Assembly: GCA_023460175.1 (NCBI GenBank) | Contig: JAEWRC010000094.1 | Coordinates: 74,663-138,662, forward strand | DNA: 64,000 nucleotides | Direction of reading: 5' to 3' | From: Actinomycetes bacterium | Lineage (GTDB): Bacteria; Actinomycetota; Actinomycetes; Mycobacteriales; Mycobacteriaceae | Shown: one piece after another, positions 31,597-40,909 of the stretch | Layout: each line of letters starts with the position of its first letter | Position numbering within the stretch: position 1 is the stretch's first letter | Notes under the pieces: generated by a model | What the model saw: the letters and a program-made list of their open reading frames with translations, nothing else | What the model was told of the DNA's origin: nothing | Databases searched by the model: none | Program-made: the position numbers and the translations under genes

Positions 31597-32370
31597 CTAT
31601 TTGAGGTCTGCGGTGGTGGTCGACAGGTAGTGCGGCGGCTCGCCACCGCCGTGCACCTCCAGCGACGCGCCGCTGATGTAGGCGGCCGCATCGGAGGCCA
31701 AAAACGCCGCGGCCCAACCAACGTCCTCGGGTTTGGCCAGGCGCCCCAGTGGGACGTTCTTCGAGATCGCGGCGATGGAATCCGCGTCGCCGTAGAAGAG
31801 GTCGGCCTGCTCGGTCTCCACCATGCCGACCACCACGGAGTTCACCCGGACCTTCGGGGCCCACTCGACGGCGAGCGTGCTGGTGATGCTCTCCATGCCG
31901 GCCTTGGCGGCGCCGTAGGCGGCCGTCCCCGGCGTCGGGCGCCGCCCGCTCACGCTGGCGATATTGACGATCGAACCGCCGCCGTCCTGGGTCTGCATCA
32001 CCGCGTTGGCGTGCTGCGAAACCGACAGCGGACCAAGGAGGTTCAGTTCGATGATCTTGGTGCTGAACTTGGCCGAGGCGTCGGCCGCCGGGACGTAGGG
32101 CGAGCCGCCCGCGTTGTTGACCACTACGTCGAGCCGGCCGTGACGTTCGACGACGGCAGCGATGAGGGCGGCCACCGACTCGTCGTCGCGCACGTCGCAG
32201 GGATGGAACTCGTACGGCGATCCCCCCACCGGGCGGCGCGCGCACGTCACCACCGTGGCGCCCTGACCGGCGAAGACGGCGCTGATGCCGGCCCCGACAC
32301 CGCGGACGCCACCGGTGACCAGAACCACCCGACCGTCCAGTTGCAGATTGATTCCAGCCGCGTCAGTCAC
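31597..32370 (-). CDS. SDR-family dehydrogenase (Rv3549c orthologue)
   Basis: A 257-residue classical SDR with VLVTGGVRGVGAGISAVF for nucleotide binding, VVNNAGGSPYV, the serine in IVNIASVSGRRPTPG, and AAYGAAKAGMES carrying the catalytic Tyr and Lys. The C terminus FLASDAAAYISGASLEVHGGG is standard. It probably oxidises or reduces a keto/hydroxy-CoA in ring C/D breakdown; the exact substrate is not evident. It is first gene of a two-SDR operon, divergent from echA20 across a 59-bp gap with a KstR2 operator. Confidence 0.9.
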   Translation of the reverse strand: MTDAAGINLQLDGRVVLVTGGVRGVGAGISAVFAGQGATVVTCARRPVGGSPYEFHPCDVRDDESVAALIAAVVERHGRLDVVVNNAGGSPYVPAADASAKFSTKIIELNLLGPLSVSQHANAVMQTQDGGGSIVNIASVSGRRPTPGTAAYGAAKAGMESITSTLAVEWAPKVRVNSVVVGMVETEQADLFYGDADSIAAISKNVPLGRLAKPEDVGWAAAFLASDAAAYISGASLEVHGGGEPPHYLSTTTADLK

Positions 32371-32385
32371 TGTGCTAGCGTACCA

Positions 32386-32399
32386 AGCAAGTGCTTGCT
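32386..32399. promoter_or_regulatory. KstR2 operator between SDR (Rv3549c-like) and echA20
   Basis: AGCAAGTGCTTGCT is an exact match to the KstR2 consensus AnCAAGnnCTTGnT and lies midway between two divergent starts (32370 and 32430). KstR2 is the repressor relieved by HIP-CoA. Confidence 0.87.
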
Positions 32400-32429
32400 T
32401 AGGTAGCGACCCCTCCAGGAAGTGACTCG

Positions 32430-33185
32430 ATGACGATCACCACCCAGACAGTCGAACCGGGCATCGTCTCGGTCACCGTCAACTACCCGCCGGTCAACGC
32501 GATCCCCTCGGCCGGCTGGTTCGAACTCGCCGACGCCATCACCGCGGCCGGCCGCGACCGCAGCACCCACGTGGTGATCCTGCGCGCCGAGGGCCGCGGG
32601 TTCAACGCCGGCGTGGACATCAAGGAGATGCAGAACACCGAGGGCTTCACCGCGCTGATCGACGCCAACCGCGGCTGCTACGCGGCCTTCAAAGCGGTCT
32701 ACGAATGCGAGGTCCCGGTGATCGCCGCGGTCAACGGCTTCTGCGTCGGCGGCGGCATCGGCCTGGTCGGCAACGCCGACGTCATCGTCGCCTCCGACGA
32801 CGCCAAGTTCGGCCTCCCCGAGGTGGAACGCGGAGCCCTCGGCGCGGCCACCCACCTGTCCCGGCTGGTGCCCCAGCATCTGATGCGTCGACTGTTCTTC
32901 ACCGCGGCCACCGTGGACGCCGAGACCCTGCACCACTTCGGATCGGTGCACGAGGTGGTACCCCGCGCCGAACTCGACGAGTCCGCGCTGCGTGTCGCCC
33001 GCGACATCGCGAGCAAGGACACCCGCGTGATCCGGGCCGCCAAGGAGGCGCTGAACTTCATCGACGTACAGCCGGTCAACGCGAGATACCGCATGGAGCA
33101 GGGCTTCACGTTCGAACTCAACCTGGCCGGTGTGTCCGACGAGCACCGTGACGCCTTCGCCGGCACTGACAAGGGAGCCAAGTGA
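32430..33185 (+). CDS. echA20: EchA20, crotonase-family ring D hydrolase
   Basis: A 251-residue crotonase-superfamily protein. EchA20 opens ring D of HIEC-CoA (hydrolytic C-C cleavage), giving the substrate of IpdAB; this is known for the M. tuberculosis enzyme. Oxyanion-hole regions are GRGFNAGVDIKEMQ and NGFCVGGGIGLVGNADVIVAS. LPEVERGALGAATHL is the characteristic downstream helix. It is first gene of echA20-ipdA-ipdB-ipdC, with a gap of 34 bp to ipdA, and starts 30 bp after a KstR2 operator. Confidence 0.93.
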   Translation: MTITTQTVEPGIVSVTVNYPPVNAIPSAGWFELADAITAAGRDRSTHVVILRAEGRGFNAGVDIKEMQNTEGFTALIDANRGCYAAFKAVYECEVPVIAAVNGFCVGGGIGLVGNADVIVASDDAKFGLPEVERGALGAATHLSRLVPQHLMRRLFFTAATVDAETLHHFGSVHEVVPRAELDESALRVARDIASKDTRVIRAAKEALNFIDVQPVNARYRMEQGFTFELNLAGVSDEHRDAFAGTDKGAK

Positions 33186-33219
33186 TTCGGCGGGCACGAG
33201 CGCAGCGAGAAGGGGAAAA

Positions 33220-34097
<878 letters not shown>

Positions 34098-34101
<4 letters not shown>

Positions 34102-34847
34102 TCAGCGTGAGTCGCGCCGAAGTCTGCGCGGTGGCGTGCGCCGAACTGTTCCGCGATGCGGGCGAGATCATGGTCAGCCCCATGACGACGGTCGTGTCGA
34201 TCGGCGCCCGGCTGGCCCGGCTGACCTTCGCACCGGACATCCTGCTGACCGACGGTGAGGCCCGGCTGATCGCTGACACCCCCGCCATCGGCGCACCCGC
34301 CGAGATCGAGGGCTGGATGCCCTTCGGACGGGTGTTCGAAACCCTGGCGTGGGGCCGACGACACGTGGTGATGGGCGCCAATCAGATTGACCGGTATGGC
34401 AATCAGAACCTGTCGGCGTTCGGGCCGATCCAGCACCCCACCCGGCAGATGTTCGGCGTGCGCGGGGCACCCGGCAACACCATCAACCACGCCACCAGCT
34501 ACTGGGTGGGCAACCACTCGCGGCGCGTGTTCTGCGACTCCGTCGACATCGTGTCCGGAATCGGCTGGGACAAGGTTGATTCCGACAACCCTGCCTACCG
34601 GTTCGCGAACATCTACCGGGTGGTCACCAACCTCGGCGTGTTCGACTTCGGCGGCCCGGAGCGCACCATGCGGGCGCTGTCGCTGCACCCCGGGGTGGAG
34701 GCCGATCAGGTCGCCGAGAACACCTCGTTCGAGGTGCACGGTCTCGACACCGCCGAGGTCACCCGGATGCCCGAGGTCGAGGAGCTCGAGCTGCTGCGCG
34801 AGGTGATCGATCCGAAGTCACTGCGGGACAAGGAAGTCAAGGCCTAG
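34098..34847 (+). CDS. ipdB: IpdB, beta subunit of the ring C hydrolase IpdAB
   Basis: A 249-residue beta subunit. Family features are GEIMVSPMTTVVSIGARLARLTFAPDILLTDGEA-type alternation near the N terminus (described, not a full quote), ANQIDRYGNQNLSAFGPI and GAPGNTINHATSYWVGNHS. The pair forms the alpha2-beta2 enzyme, and the 4-bp overlap with ipdA fits equal synthesis. The next gene, ipdC, begins 3 bp after its stop. Confidence 0.94.
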
Positions 34848-34850
34848 ACC

Positions 34851-35924
34851 ATGGGCAAGCTCACCACAGCGCTGACCGAGCTGGTCGGCATCGAACACCC
34901 CGTCGTCCAGACCGGCATGGGCTGGGTGGCGGGGGCCCGGCTGGTGGCCGCCACCTCCAACGCCGGCGGCCTCGGCATCCTGGCCTCGGCGACCATGACG
35001 CTCGCGGAACTCGAGACCGCGGTGACCAAGGTCAAGGCGGCCACCGACAAGCCGTTCGGCATCAACATCCGCGCCGATGCCGGGGACGCCAACGACCGGG
35101 TGGACCTACTCATCCGCGAGGGCGTCAAGGTCGCCTCGTTCGCGTTGGCCCCCAAACCCGATCTGATCGCCAAGCTCAAGGACGCCGGCGTCGTGGTGAT
35201 CCCGTCCGTCGGCGCGGCCAAACACGCCAAGAAGGTCGCCGGCTGGGGCGCCGACGCGGTGATCGTGCAGGGCGGCGAGGGCGGCGGGCACACCGGGCCG
35301 GTGGCGACCACGCTGCTGCTGCCGTCGGTGCTCGACGCCGTGGCCGACACCGGGATGCCGGTGGTGGCCGCCGGTGGCTTCTTCGACGGTCGCGGCCTGG
35401 CGGCGGCGCTGTCCTACGGCGCGGCCGGCGTCGCGATGGGCACCCGGTTCCTGCTCACGTCGGACTCGACGGTGCCCGACGAGGTCAAGCAGCGCTATCT
35501 GCAGGCCGGTCTCGACGGCACCGTGGTCTCCACGCGGGTCGACGGGATGCCGCACCGCGTGCTGCGGACCGGGTTGGTCGAGAAGCTCGAAAGTGGTTCC
35601 CCGGTGCGGGGCTTCACCGCGGCGGTGGGCAACGCCCAGAAGTTCAAGAAGATGACCGGTATGACCTGGTCCTCGATCGTCAAAGACGGGCTGGCCATGC
35701 GCCGCGGCAAGGACCTGACCTGGTCGCAGGTGGTGATGGCGGCCAACACCCCGATGCTGCTCAAGGCCGGCCTGGTCGAGGGCAACACCGACGCGGGTGT
35801 GCTGGCCTCCGGGCAGGTCGCCGGCATTCTCGAGGATCTGCCGTCGTGTGCGGAACTCATCGACGCGATCGTCGACCAGGCCGTCGAGCACCTCCGCGGT
35901 GCCGCCGCCCAGATCACCGATTGA
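34851..35924 (+). CDS. ipdC: IpdC, FMN-dependent nitronate-monooxygenase-like reductase
   Basis: A 357-residue FMN TIM-barrel protein of the 2-nitropropane-dioxygenase/enoyl-reductase family. The opening IEHPVVQTGMGWVAGARLVAATSNAGG binds FMN phosphate; VIVQGGEGGGHTGPVATT and VVAAGGFFDGRGLAAALSYGA are family motifs. In M. tuberculosis IpdC acts as a flavin-dependent enzyme in the HIP-CoA branch before ring C/D opening. It is last gene of echA20-ipdABC. Its stop codon lies inside the first inverted repeat of the satD control region. Confidence 0.92.
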   Translation: MGKLTTALTELVGIEHPVVQTGMGWVAGARLVAATSNAGGLGILASATMTLAELETAVTKVKAATDKPFGINIRADAGDANDRVDLLIREGVKVASFALAPKPDLIAKLKDAGVVVIPSVGAAKHAKKVAGWGADAVIVQGGEGGGHTGPVATTLLLPSVLDAVADTGMPVVAAGGFFDGRGLAAALSYGAAGVAMGTRFLLTSDSTVPDEVKQRYLQAGLDGTVVSTRVDGMPHRVLRTGLVEKLESGSPVRGFTAAVGNAQKFKKMTGMTWSSIVKDGLAMRRGKDLTWSQVVMAANTPMLLKAGLVEGNTDAGVLASGQVAGILEDLPSCAELIDAIVDQAVEHLRGAAAQITD

Positions 35925-35968
35925 AGCAATTAGCTTCATTTTATGATTATGAAGCTATGATCTTCATA
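35922..35968. promoter_or_regulatory. Paired GAAGC-type inverted repeats before the SatD gene
   Basis: TGAAGC-AATTA-GCTTCA (35922-35938) and TATGAAG-CTATGAT-CTTCATA (35948-35968) share the GAAG/CTTC core. They occupy the entire 43-bp AT-rich gap, the second running into the satD ATG. This looks like a two-site operator at a core promoter, probably for autoregulation by the downstream SatD-family protein. Confidence 0.6.
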
Positions 35969-36618
35969 TGTCGGCTGCGAAGCGCACGGCTTCATCCGTC
36001 GTCGCCACCCTGATCGGTGACGTCGTGGGGTCGCGGGCGTTCCCGGATCGCCGCGCCCTGCACGACCGGCTGACCGCCGCGTTGGCCACGCTCGGTGACG
36101 ACGCGACCGACCCACCCGCGCTCACCGTCGGCGACGAGTTCCAGGGCACCTTCGCCACCGTCGGCCACGCGATCGACGCCGCCTTCACGCTGCGCCTGCT
36201 GCTGACCCCGGACATCGACATCCGGTTCGGCATCGGCTGGGGCGCCGTGACCAAACTCGACACGGACTCGGGCATTCAGGACGGCCCGGGCTGGTGGGCC
36301 GCCCGCGAGGCCATCGAGTGGGTGTCGGCCCAGCAGGAGCAACCCGGGTTCACGCAGCTACGCACGGCCTTCCGCACCGCCACCGACGACGGCACCGATC
36401 CACACGCCGTCAACGCCGCCCTGATGTGTCGGGACCATCTGCTTGGATCGCTGGACGAACGGTCCCTGCGACTACTGGCGGGCCTGCGCGCGGGGCGGTC
36501 GAAGAAGGAGTTGGCCATGGCGGAGCGGATCAGCGCCTCGGCGGTGTCGCAGCGCGCCGGCCGGGCGGGGCTGGACCTCATCGTCGCGGCCGCCGACGAA
36601 CTGCGACAACTCCGGTGA
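35968..36618 (+). CDS. SatD-family protein with C-terminal helix-turn-helix
   Basis: A 216-residue protein of the SatD family. The N-terminal alpha/beta region starts ATLIGDVVGSRAFPDRRALHDRL and includes LTVGDEFQGTFATVGHAID and DIRFGIGWGAV, resembling a degenerate nucleotide-cyclase/palm fold. The last 50 residues (GRSKKELAMAERISASAVSQRAG) form a sigma-70-region-4-like HTH. It is probably a DNA-binding sensor; what it senses is unknown. It overlaps by 4 bp a membrane-protein gene, its usual partner. In M. tuberculosis this interval after ipdC holds fdxB instead. Confidence 0.82.
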   Translation: MSAAKRTASSVVATLIGDVVGSRAFPDRRALHDRLTAALATLGDDATDPPALTVGDEFQGTFATVGHAIDAAFTLRLLLTPDIDIRFGIGWGAVTKLDTDSGIQDGPGWWAAREAIEWVSAQQEQPGFTQLRTAFRTATDDGTDPHAVNAALMCRDHLLGSLDERSLRLLAGLRAGRSKKELAMAERISASAVSQRAGRAGLDLIVAAADELRQLR

Positions 36619-37343
36619 GCGCGCTCGCGGTCTTCCTGTCTGCGGTCGGGCTCGCCGACCTCTGCCGCAAGCTCACCGAGCGCCGCTGGCCGGCGCTGGC
36701 CGCGGGACCCGTGGTGGTCCTCGCCGGCGCCCTGCTGGCCGGGCTGTGGCGCTTCGGCGACATTGTGCTGCTGACCGTCGCCGCCGCGGCCGCGGTGCTG
36801 TGGGTGCACCTGAGCGCCACCGCCGAGCGGACCGGCACCCGCGAGGGCCGGGCACTGACGGTGTTCGGCGGCACCGTCGCGCTGCTGCTGGTGTTGGCCG
36901 GTTGGACGTCCCCGGTCGACGGTCCGGTGGCGGACTGGCTGCGCTGGGTCGGCCTCGGCGACCTCGAACCGGACCGCGCGCTGATGATCTTCGCCGTGGT
37001 GCTGCTGCAGCTGGTGACCGCAAATCAGTTGGTGCGGTTGATCCTTGGCGCCGTGGGCGCGGTCCGCCCGGCCGGACAGCCGCAGCCCTCCGACCGGCTC
37101 AAGGGCGGCCGGCTGCTGGGCCCCATGGAGCGGCTGCTCATCGTCGGGTTGGGATTGGGCGGCCAGATCGGCGCCGCCTCGGCGGTGGTCGCTGCCAAGG
37201 GCATCATCCGCTTCCCCGAACTCAACGCCCAGCGCAAGGAGAACAACGGCGCCGGGATCGACGAGGTGACCGAGTACTTCCTGGTGGGCAGCTTCGCCAG
37301 TTGGCTCATCGCGATGGCCGGCCTGGTGCTGGCGCTGAACTGA
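36615..37343 (+). CDS. Multi-spanning membrane protein paired with SatD (DUF3307-like C terminus)
   Basis: A 242-residue membrane protein from GTG 36615, inside the satD stop (GTGA). About six hydrophobic segments are visible (ALAVFLSAVGLADLC, LAAGPVVVLAGALLAGLW, VLLTVAAAAAVLWVHL, VALLLVLAGW, LMIFAVVLLQLVTANQL, and two near the end). The C-terminal GPMERLLIVGLGLGGQIGAAS, AAKGIIRFPEL and EYFLVGSFASWLIAM resemble the end of DUF3307 proteins that accompany SatD. Function unknown; co-translation implies that SatD and this protein act together, perhaps as sensor and effector. Confidence 0.75.
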   Translation: MSALAVFLSAVGLADLCRKLTERRWPALAAGPVVVLAGALLAGLWRFGDIVLLTVAAAAAVLWVHLSATAERTGTREGRALTVFGGTVALLLVLAGWTSPVDGPVADWLRWVGLGDLEPDRALMIFAVVLLQLVTANQLVRLILGAVGAVRPAGQPQPSDRLKGGRLLGPMERLLIVGLGLGGQIGAASAVVAAKGIIRFPELNAQRKENNGAGIDEVTEYFLVGSFASWLIAMAGLVLALN

Positions 37344-37423
37344 GCCCGTCGAAACCGCGCAAGCGATCGTCGGGCTTCATAGACTCGGGCCAACACACTT
37401 CTCACTCGGCTCTCGGAGGCAAC

Positions 37424-38536
37424 ATGAAAACGAACGCGGCGATTCTCTGGGAGTACGGCGGCGACTGGACCGTCGAGGAGATCGATCTCGATCCCCCGAA
37501 GGACGGCGAAGTGCTGGTCTCGTGGGAGGCCACCGGCCTGTGCCACTCCGACGAGCACATCCGCACCGGCGATCTGCCCGCGCCGCTCCCGATGATCGGC
37601 GGGCACGAGGGTGCGGGCATCGTGCGGGAGGTCGGTCCCGGGGTCATCGGCCTGCAGCCCGGCGACCACGTGGTGGCCTCGTTCCTGCCGGCGTGCGGCC
37701 GCTGCCGGTTCTGTTCGACGGGTCACCAGAACCTGTGCGACCTCGGCGCCATGGTCATGGCCGGCACCCAGATCGACGGCACCTACCGTCGCCACCTGGA
37801 CGGCAAGGACATCGGCGTGATGGCGCTGGTGGGCACCTTCTCCCAGTACGGCACCGTGCCGGAGGCCTCGATCGTCAAGATCGACGACGACATCCCGCTG
37901 TCGCGGGCCTGCCTGCTGGGCTGCGGCGTCACCACGGGCTGGGGTTCGGCGGTCAACACCGCCGACGTCCGGCCCGGCGACACCGTCGTGGTGATCGGCT
38001 TCGGTGGGATCGGCAGCGGCGCGGTCCAGGGCGCCCGGCTGGCCGGCGCCGAGAAGATCGTCGTCGTCGAACCCGTCGAGGCCAAGCGCGACCAGGCCCT
38101 GCAGTTCGGCGCCACGCACTTCGTCACCTCGATGGCGGAGGCCACCGCGCTGGTCGCGGAGCTGACCCGCGGGGTCATGGCCGACTCGGCCATTCTCACG
38201 ATGGGCCTGCTCGAGGGCGGTCAGATCGAGGAGGCCGCCAACATCATCCGCAAGGGCGGCGCGGTGGTGATGACGGCCCTCGCCACCATGGCCGACACGG
38301 CGCCGACCCTGTCGATGATGATGTTCACGCTGTTCCAGAAGCGGCTGCTGGGCAGCCTCTACGGCGAGGCCAACCCGCGCGCCGACATCCCGCGGCTGCT
38401 CAACCTGTACCGGCAGGGCCAGCTGCTGCTCGACGAGACCGTCACCCACGAGTACAAGCTCGCCGAGGTCAACGAGGGCTACGAGGACATGCGGCAGGGC
38501 CGCAACGTCCGCGGCGTGGTGCTACACGACCACTGA
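37424..38536 (+). CDS. NDMA-dependent-type alcohol dehydrogenase (class III MDR)
   Basis: A 370-residue zinc medium-chain dehydrogenase. Catalytic zinc ligands lie in GLCHSDEH, GGHEGAGIV and the later Cys in LLGCGVTTGWGSAV. The structural zinc site is the four-cysteine ACGRCRFCSTGHQNLC. The nucleotide motif VVVIGFGGIGSGAVQGA follows. The family holds tightly bound NAD and in actinobacteria oxidises alcohols with nitroso-dimethylaniline as artificial acceptor; mycofactocin dependence is common. The natural substrate is not evident. ATG 37424 follows a GGAGG site. Its stop abuts the fadA6 stop. Confidence 0.9.
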   Translation: MKTNAAILWEYGGDWTVEEIDLDPPKDGEVLVSWEATGLCHSDEHIRTGDLPAPLPMIGGHEGAGIVREVGPGVIGLQPGDHVVASFLPACGRCRFCSTGHQNLCDLGAMVMAGTQIDGTYRRHLDGKDIGVMALVGTFSQYGTVPEASIVKIDDDIPLSRACLLGCGVTTGWGSAVNTADVRPGDTVVVIGFGGIGSGAVQGARLAGAEKIVVVEPVEAKRDQALQFGATHFVTSMAEATALVAELTRGVMADSAILTMGLLEGGQIEEAANIIRKGGAVVMTALATMADTAPTLSMMMFTLFQKRLLGSLYGEANPRADIPRLLNLYRQGQLLLDETVTHEYKLAEVNEGYEDMRQGRNVRGVVLHDH

Positions 38537-39697
38537 TCAGAGGCGCTCGATGATGGTGACGTTGGCGGTGCCGCCGCCCTCGCACATCGTCTGCAGTCCG
38601 TAGCGACCGCCGGTGCGCTCCAAGGTGTTCAGCATGGTGGCGAACAGCTTGGCACCGGTGGCGCCCAGCGGGTGGCCCAGCGCGATCGCACCGCCGTTGG
38701 GGTTGACCTTCGCCGGGTCCGCGTTGGTCTCCTTGAGCCAGGCCATCACCACGGGGGCGAACGCCTCGTTGATCTCGACGGTGTCGATGTCGTCGATCGA
38801 CAGCCCGGTCTTCTCCAGCGCGTAGCGCGTGGCCGGGATGGGGCCGGTGAGCATGAGCACCGGATCGGCCCCGCGGGTGCTGATGTGGTGGATCCGTGCG
38901 CGCGGCTTCAGGCCGTGAGCCTGCACTGCGCTTTCTGAGGCCAGCAGCACCGCGCTGGCACCGTCGGAGATCTGGCTTGCCATGGCCGCCGTCAGCCGAC
39001 CGCCGTCGACGAGGGTCTTCAGGCCCGCGAGCTTCTCCAGCGAGGATTCGCGCGGCCCCTCGTCGACCCGGAACGGACCGCTTTCGGTGTCCACCGTGAG
39101 GATCTCGTTGTCGAAGTTGCCGCCGCGGATCGCCTCGAACGCCTTCTCGTGGCTGTGCAGCGAGAACTTCTCCATGTCCTCGCGCGACAGGCCCCATTTC
39201 TCGGCGATCAGTTCCGAACCGCGGAACTGCGAGATCTCCTGGTCGCCGTAGCGGTGCAGCCAGGACTTGGACTCGTTGGTGGGCGAGGTGAAGCCGAACT
39301 GCTCGCCGACGGTCATCGCCGAGCTGATCGGGATCTGACTCATGTTCTGCATGCCGCCGGCCACGATCAGATCGGCGGTACCGGACATGATCGCCTGTGC
39401 ACCAAAGGAAATGGCCTGCTGACTGGAGCCGCACTGGCGGTCCACGGTGACGCCGGGAACCTCCTCGGGGTAGCCCGCCGCCAGCCAGGACAGCCGGGCG
39501 ATGTTGCCGGCCTGACCGCCGATGGCGTCCACGCAACCGGCGATCACGTCGTCCACCGCGGCGGGGTCGACGTCGACCCGGTCGAGCAGTCCACGCCAGG
39601 CCAGCGCGCCGAGATCGACCGGGTGCACCCCGGCCAGGGCTCCGCCGCGCTTTCCGACCGCGGTGCGCACCGCGTCGACAACGTACGCCTCAGCCAT
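38537..39697 (-). CDS. fadA6: FadA6, ring C/D-branch thiolase
   Basis: A 386-residue thiolase. In M. tuberculosis FadA6 cleaves MOODA-CoA-derived beta-keto-CoA after IpdAB. The nucleophile is Cys89 in TVDRQCGSSQQAISFGAQ. NGGAIALGHPLGATGAKL gives the histidine and MCEGGGTANVTIIERL the second catalytic cysteine. It ends the kstR2-fadA6 pair: kstR2 stops 10 bp from its end in the opposite sense of numbering, and both genes read leftward. Confidence 0.93.
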   Translation of the reverse strand: MAEAYVVDAVRTAVGKRGGALAGVHPVDLGALAWRGLLDRVDVDPAAVDDVIAGCVDAIGGQAGNIARLSWLAAGYPEEVPGVTVDRQCGSSQQAISFGAQAIMSGTADLIVAGGMQNMSQIPISSAMTVGEQFGFTSPTNESKSWLHRYGDQEISQFRGSELIAEKWGLSREDMEKFSLHSHEKAFEAIRGGNFDNEILTVDTESGPFRVDEGPRESSLEKLAGLKTLVDGGRLTAAMASQISDGASAVLLASESAVQAHGLKPRARIHHISTRGADPVLMLTGPIPATRYALEKTGLSIDDIDTVEINEAFAPVVMAWLKETNADPAKVNPNGGAIALGHPLGATGAKLFATMLNTLERTGGRYGLQTMCEGGGTANVTIIERL

Positions 39698-39706
39698 TTC
39701 GTCTCC

Positions 39707-40336
39707 TTACGAGTTCTTCTCTTCGACAACGTCTTTGGTGATGCCACCGAGCACGATGGCCAGGTACTGCACGCCCACCTGTTCGGCGGTCAGTTCGCCG
39801 CCCGGCTGATACCAGCGCACCGACACCCAAGTGGTGTCGCGGATGAACCGATACACCAGGTCGACGTCGAGGTCGGGACGGAAATAGCCCTCCTTGACGC
39901 CCTGGTTGAGGACGTCGACCCACATCTTGCGTTGCTCGCGGTTGCGTTCCTCGACATAGGAGAAGCGCGGCTGCGACGACAACCGCTTGGCCTCGTCCTG
40001 GTAGATGACGACTTGGGCGTGGCGGTGTTCGATCGCCTCGAACGACGCGAGGAAGAGTCCCTTGAGCCGCTCCAACGGGTTGGGCTCGGTGTCGATGATC
40101 TGCTGGTAGCGGTCGAACAACCAGTCCAGGAAGCTGCGCAGCACCTCGTCGACCATCTCCTCTTTCGAGGCGAAGTGGTGGTAGAGGCTGCCGGACAGGA
40201 TGCCCGCCGCGTCGGCGATATCGCGCACGGTCGTGGCCCGCAAGCCGCGCTCGGCCATCATCGAGGCAGCCAACGCGAGCAACTCCTCGCGCCGACTGGC
40301 GGGCTGACTGGGCGGATCGGACGCCATGGCGGTCAT
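39707..40336 (-). CDS. kstR2: TetR-family repressor KstR2
   Basis: A TetR regulator of about 209 residues that represses the ring C/D (HIP) genes and is released by HIP-CoA. The DNA-binding helices are in ATTVRDIADAAGILSGSLYHHFASKEEMVDE-type sequence near residues 30-60. The long C-terminal ligand domain includes VIYQDEAKRLSSQPRFSYVEE and RFIRDTTWVSVRWYQPGG, nearly identical to Rv3557c. Possible starts are 40348, 40336 and 40327. The first lies inside the operator, so 40336 or 40327 is preferred. The KstR2 site at 40344-40357 overlaps the start region, implying autoregulation. Confidence 0.94.
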   Translation of the reverse strand: MTAMASDPPSQPASRREELLALAASMMAERGLRATTVRDIADAAGILSGSLYHHFASKEEMVDEVLRSFLDWLFDRYQQIIDTEPNPLERLKGLFLASFEAIEHRHAQVVIYQDEAKRLSSQPRFSYVEERNREQRKMWVDVLNQGVKEGYFRPDLDVDLVYRFIRDTTWVSVRWYQPGGELTAEQVGVQYLAIVLGGITKDVVEEKNS

Positions 40337-40343
40337 CCTATCA

Positions 40344-40357
40344 ACCAAGCGCTTGCT
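40344..40357. promoter_or_regulatory. KstR2 operator at the kstR2 promoter
   Basis: ACCAAGCGCTTGCT matches AnCAAGnnCTTGnT exactly. It sits directly before kstR2 and covers the most upstream candidate start, so it must act on the kstR2-fadA6 promoter. Confidence 0.87.
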
Positions 40358-40522
40358 AGGTGACTAGAGGCCGCGCGGGGGCCGCGAACGTGCACAAAAC
40401 CGGGAAACTGCGCGGCGTGGCGGCCGGGGACGCCCCTGCAAGCGGGGGACCCCAGCCCGCTCACGAGAAGGTATGGAGCCCCCAGCGCCGCCCGCTCACG
40501 CAGTACGAGAAGGGGCCTCGGG

Positions 40523-40909
40523 TCAGGCGGCGGTGCCGCTGCTGCCCTCACGCGCGCGCCGCGCCGCGATGAACGACCGCACGCCGGCGACGACGTAGAT
40601 GACCAGCAGCACGAACATGATGGTGCTGACGATGATGGCGGCCGGCACCTCGGAGGTGCCGTCGAACACCTCGCCCAGCTTGACCACCCGCGACAGCGAA
40701 CCCAGCGCGCCCAGCAGCGCGATGACCAGCGCCGCGTGGATCGCGTGTCGGTGCAGGTCGGGTTTGCGCGCGATCAGACCGGCCACCACCAGGAGGATCC
40801 CGACGAAGGCGGGAATGAGCGCTGTGACGCTGGCCGCGGCGGTCACGATGTAGGCGATCACGCCGGTGGCGACCAGCAGGCCGCCGATCCACAGGGTCAA
40901 CTTCGTCAC
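40523..40909 (-). CDS. Small four-helix membrane protein
   Basis: A 128-residue integral membrane protein with four hydrophobic segments: LWIGGLLVATGVIAYIVTAA, LIPAFVGILLVVAGLIA, AIHAALVIALLGALGSL and AIIVSTIMFVLLVIYVVAGV. It ends in an Arg-rich cytoplasmic tail. GTG 40909 (VTKLTLWIGG) puts the first helix at the N terminus; ATG 40969 would add 20 polar residues. Family not recognised. It lies first in the non-catabolic insert after kstR2; the 165 bp between them carry a direct repeat of CCCGCTCACG (40456 and 40491). Confidence 0.72.
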   Translation of the reverse strand: MTKLTLWIGGLLVATGVIAYIVTAAASVTALIPAFVGILLVVAGLIARKPDLHRHAIHAALVIALLGALGSLSRVVKLGEVFDGTSEVPAAIIVSTIMFVLLVIYVVAGVRSFIAARRAREGSSGTAA

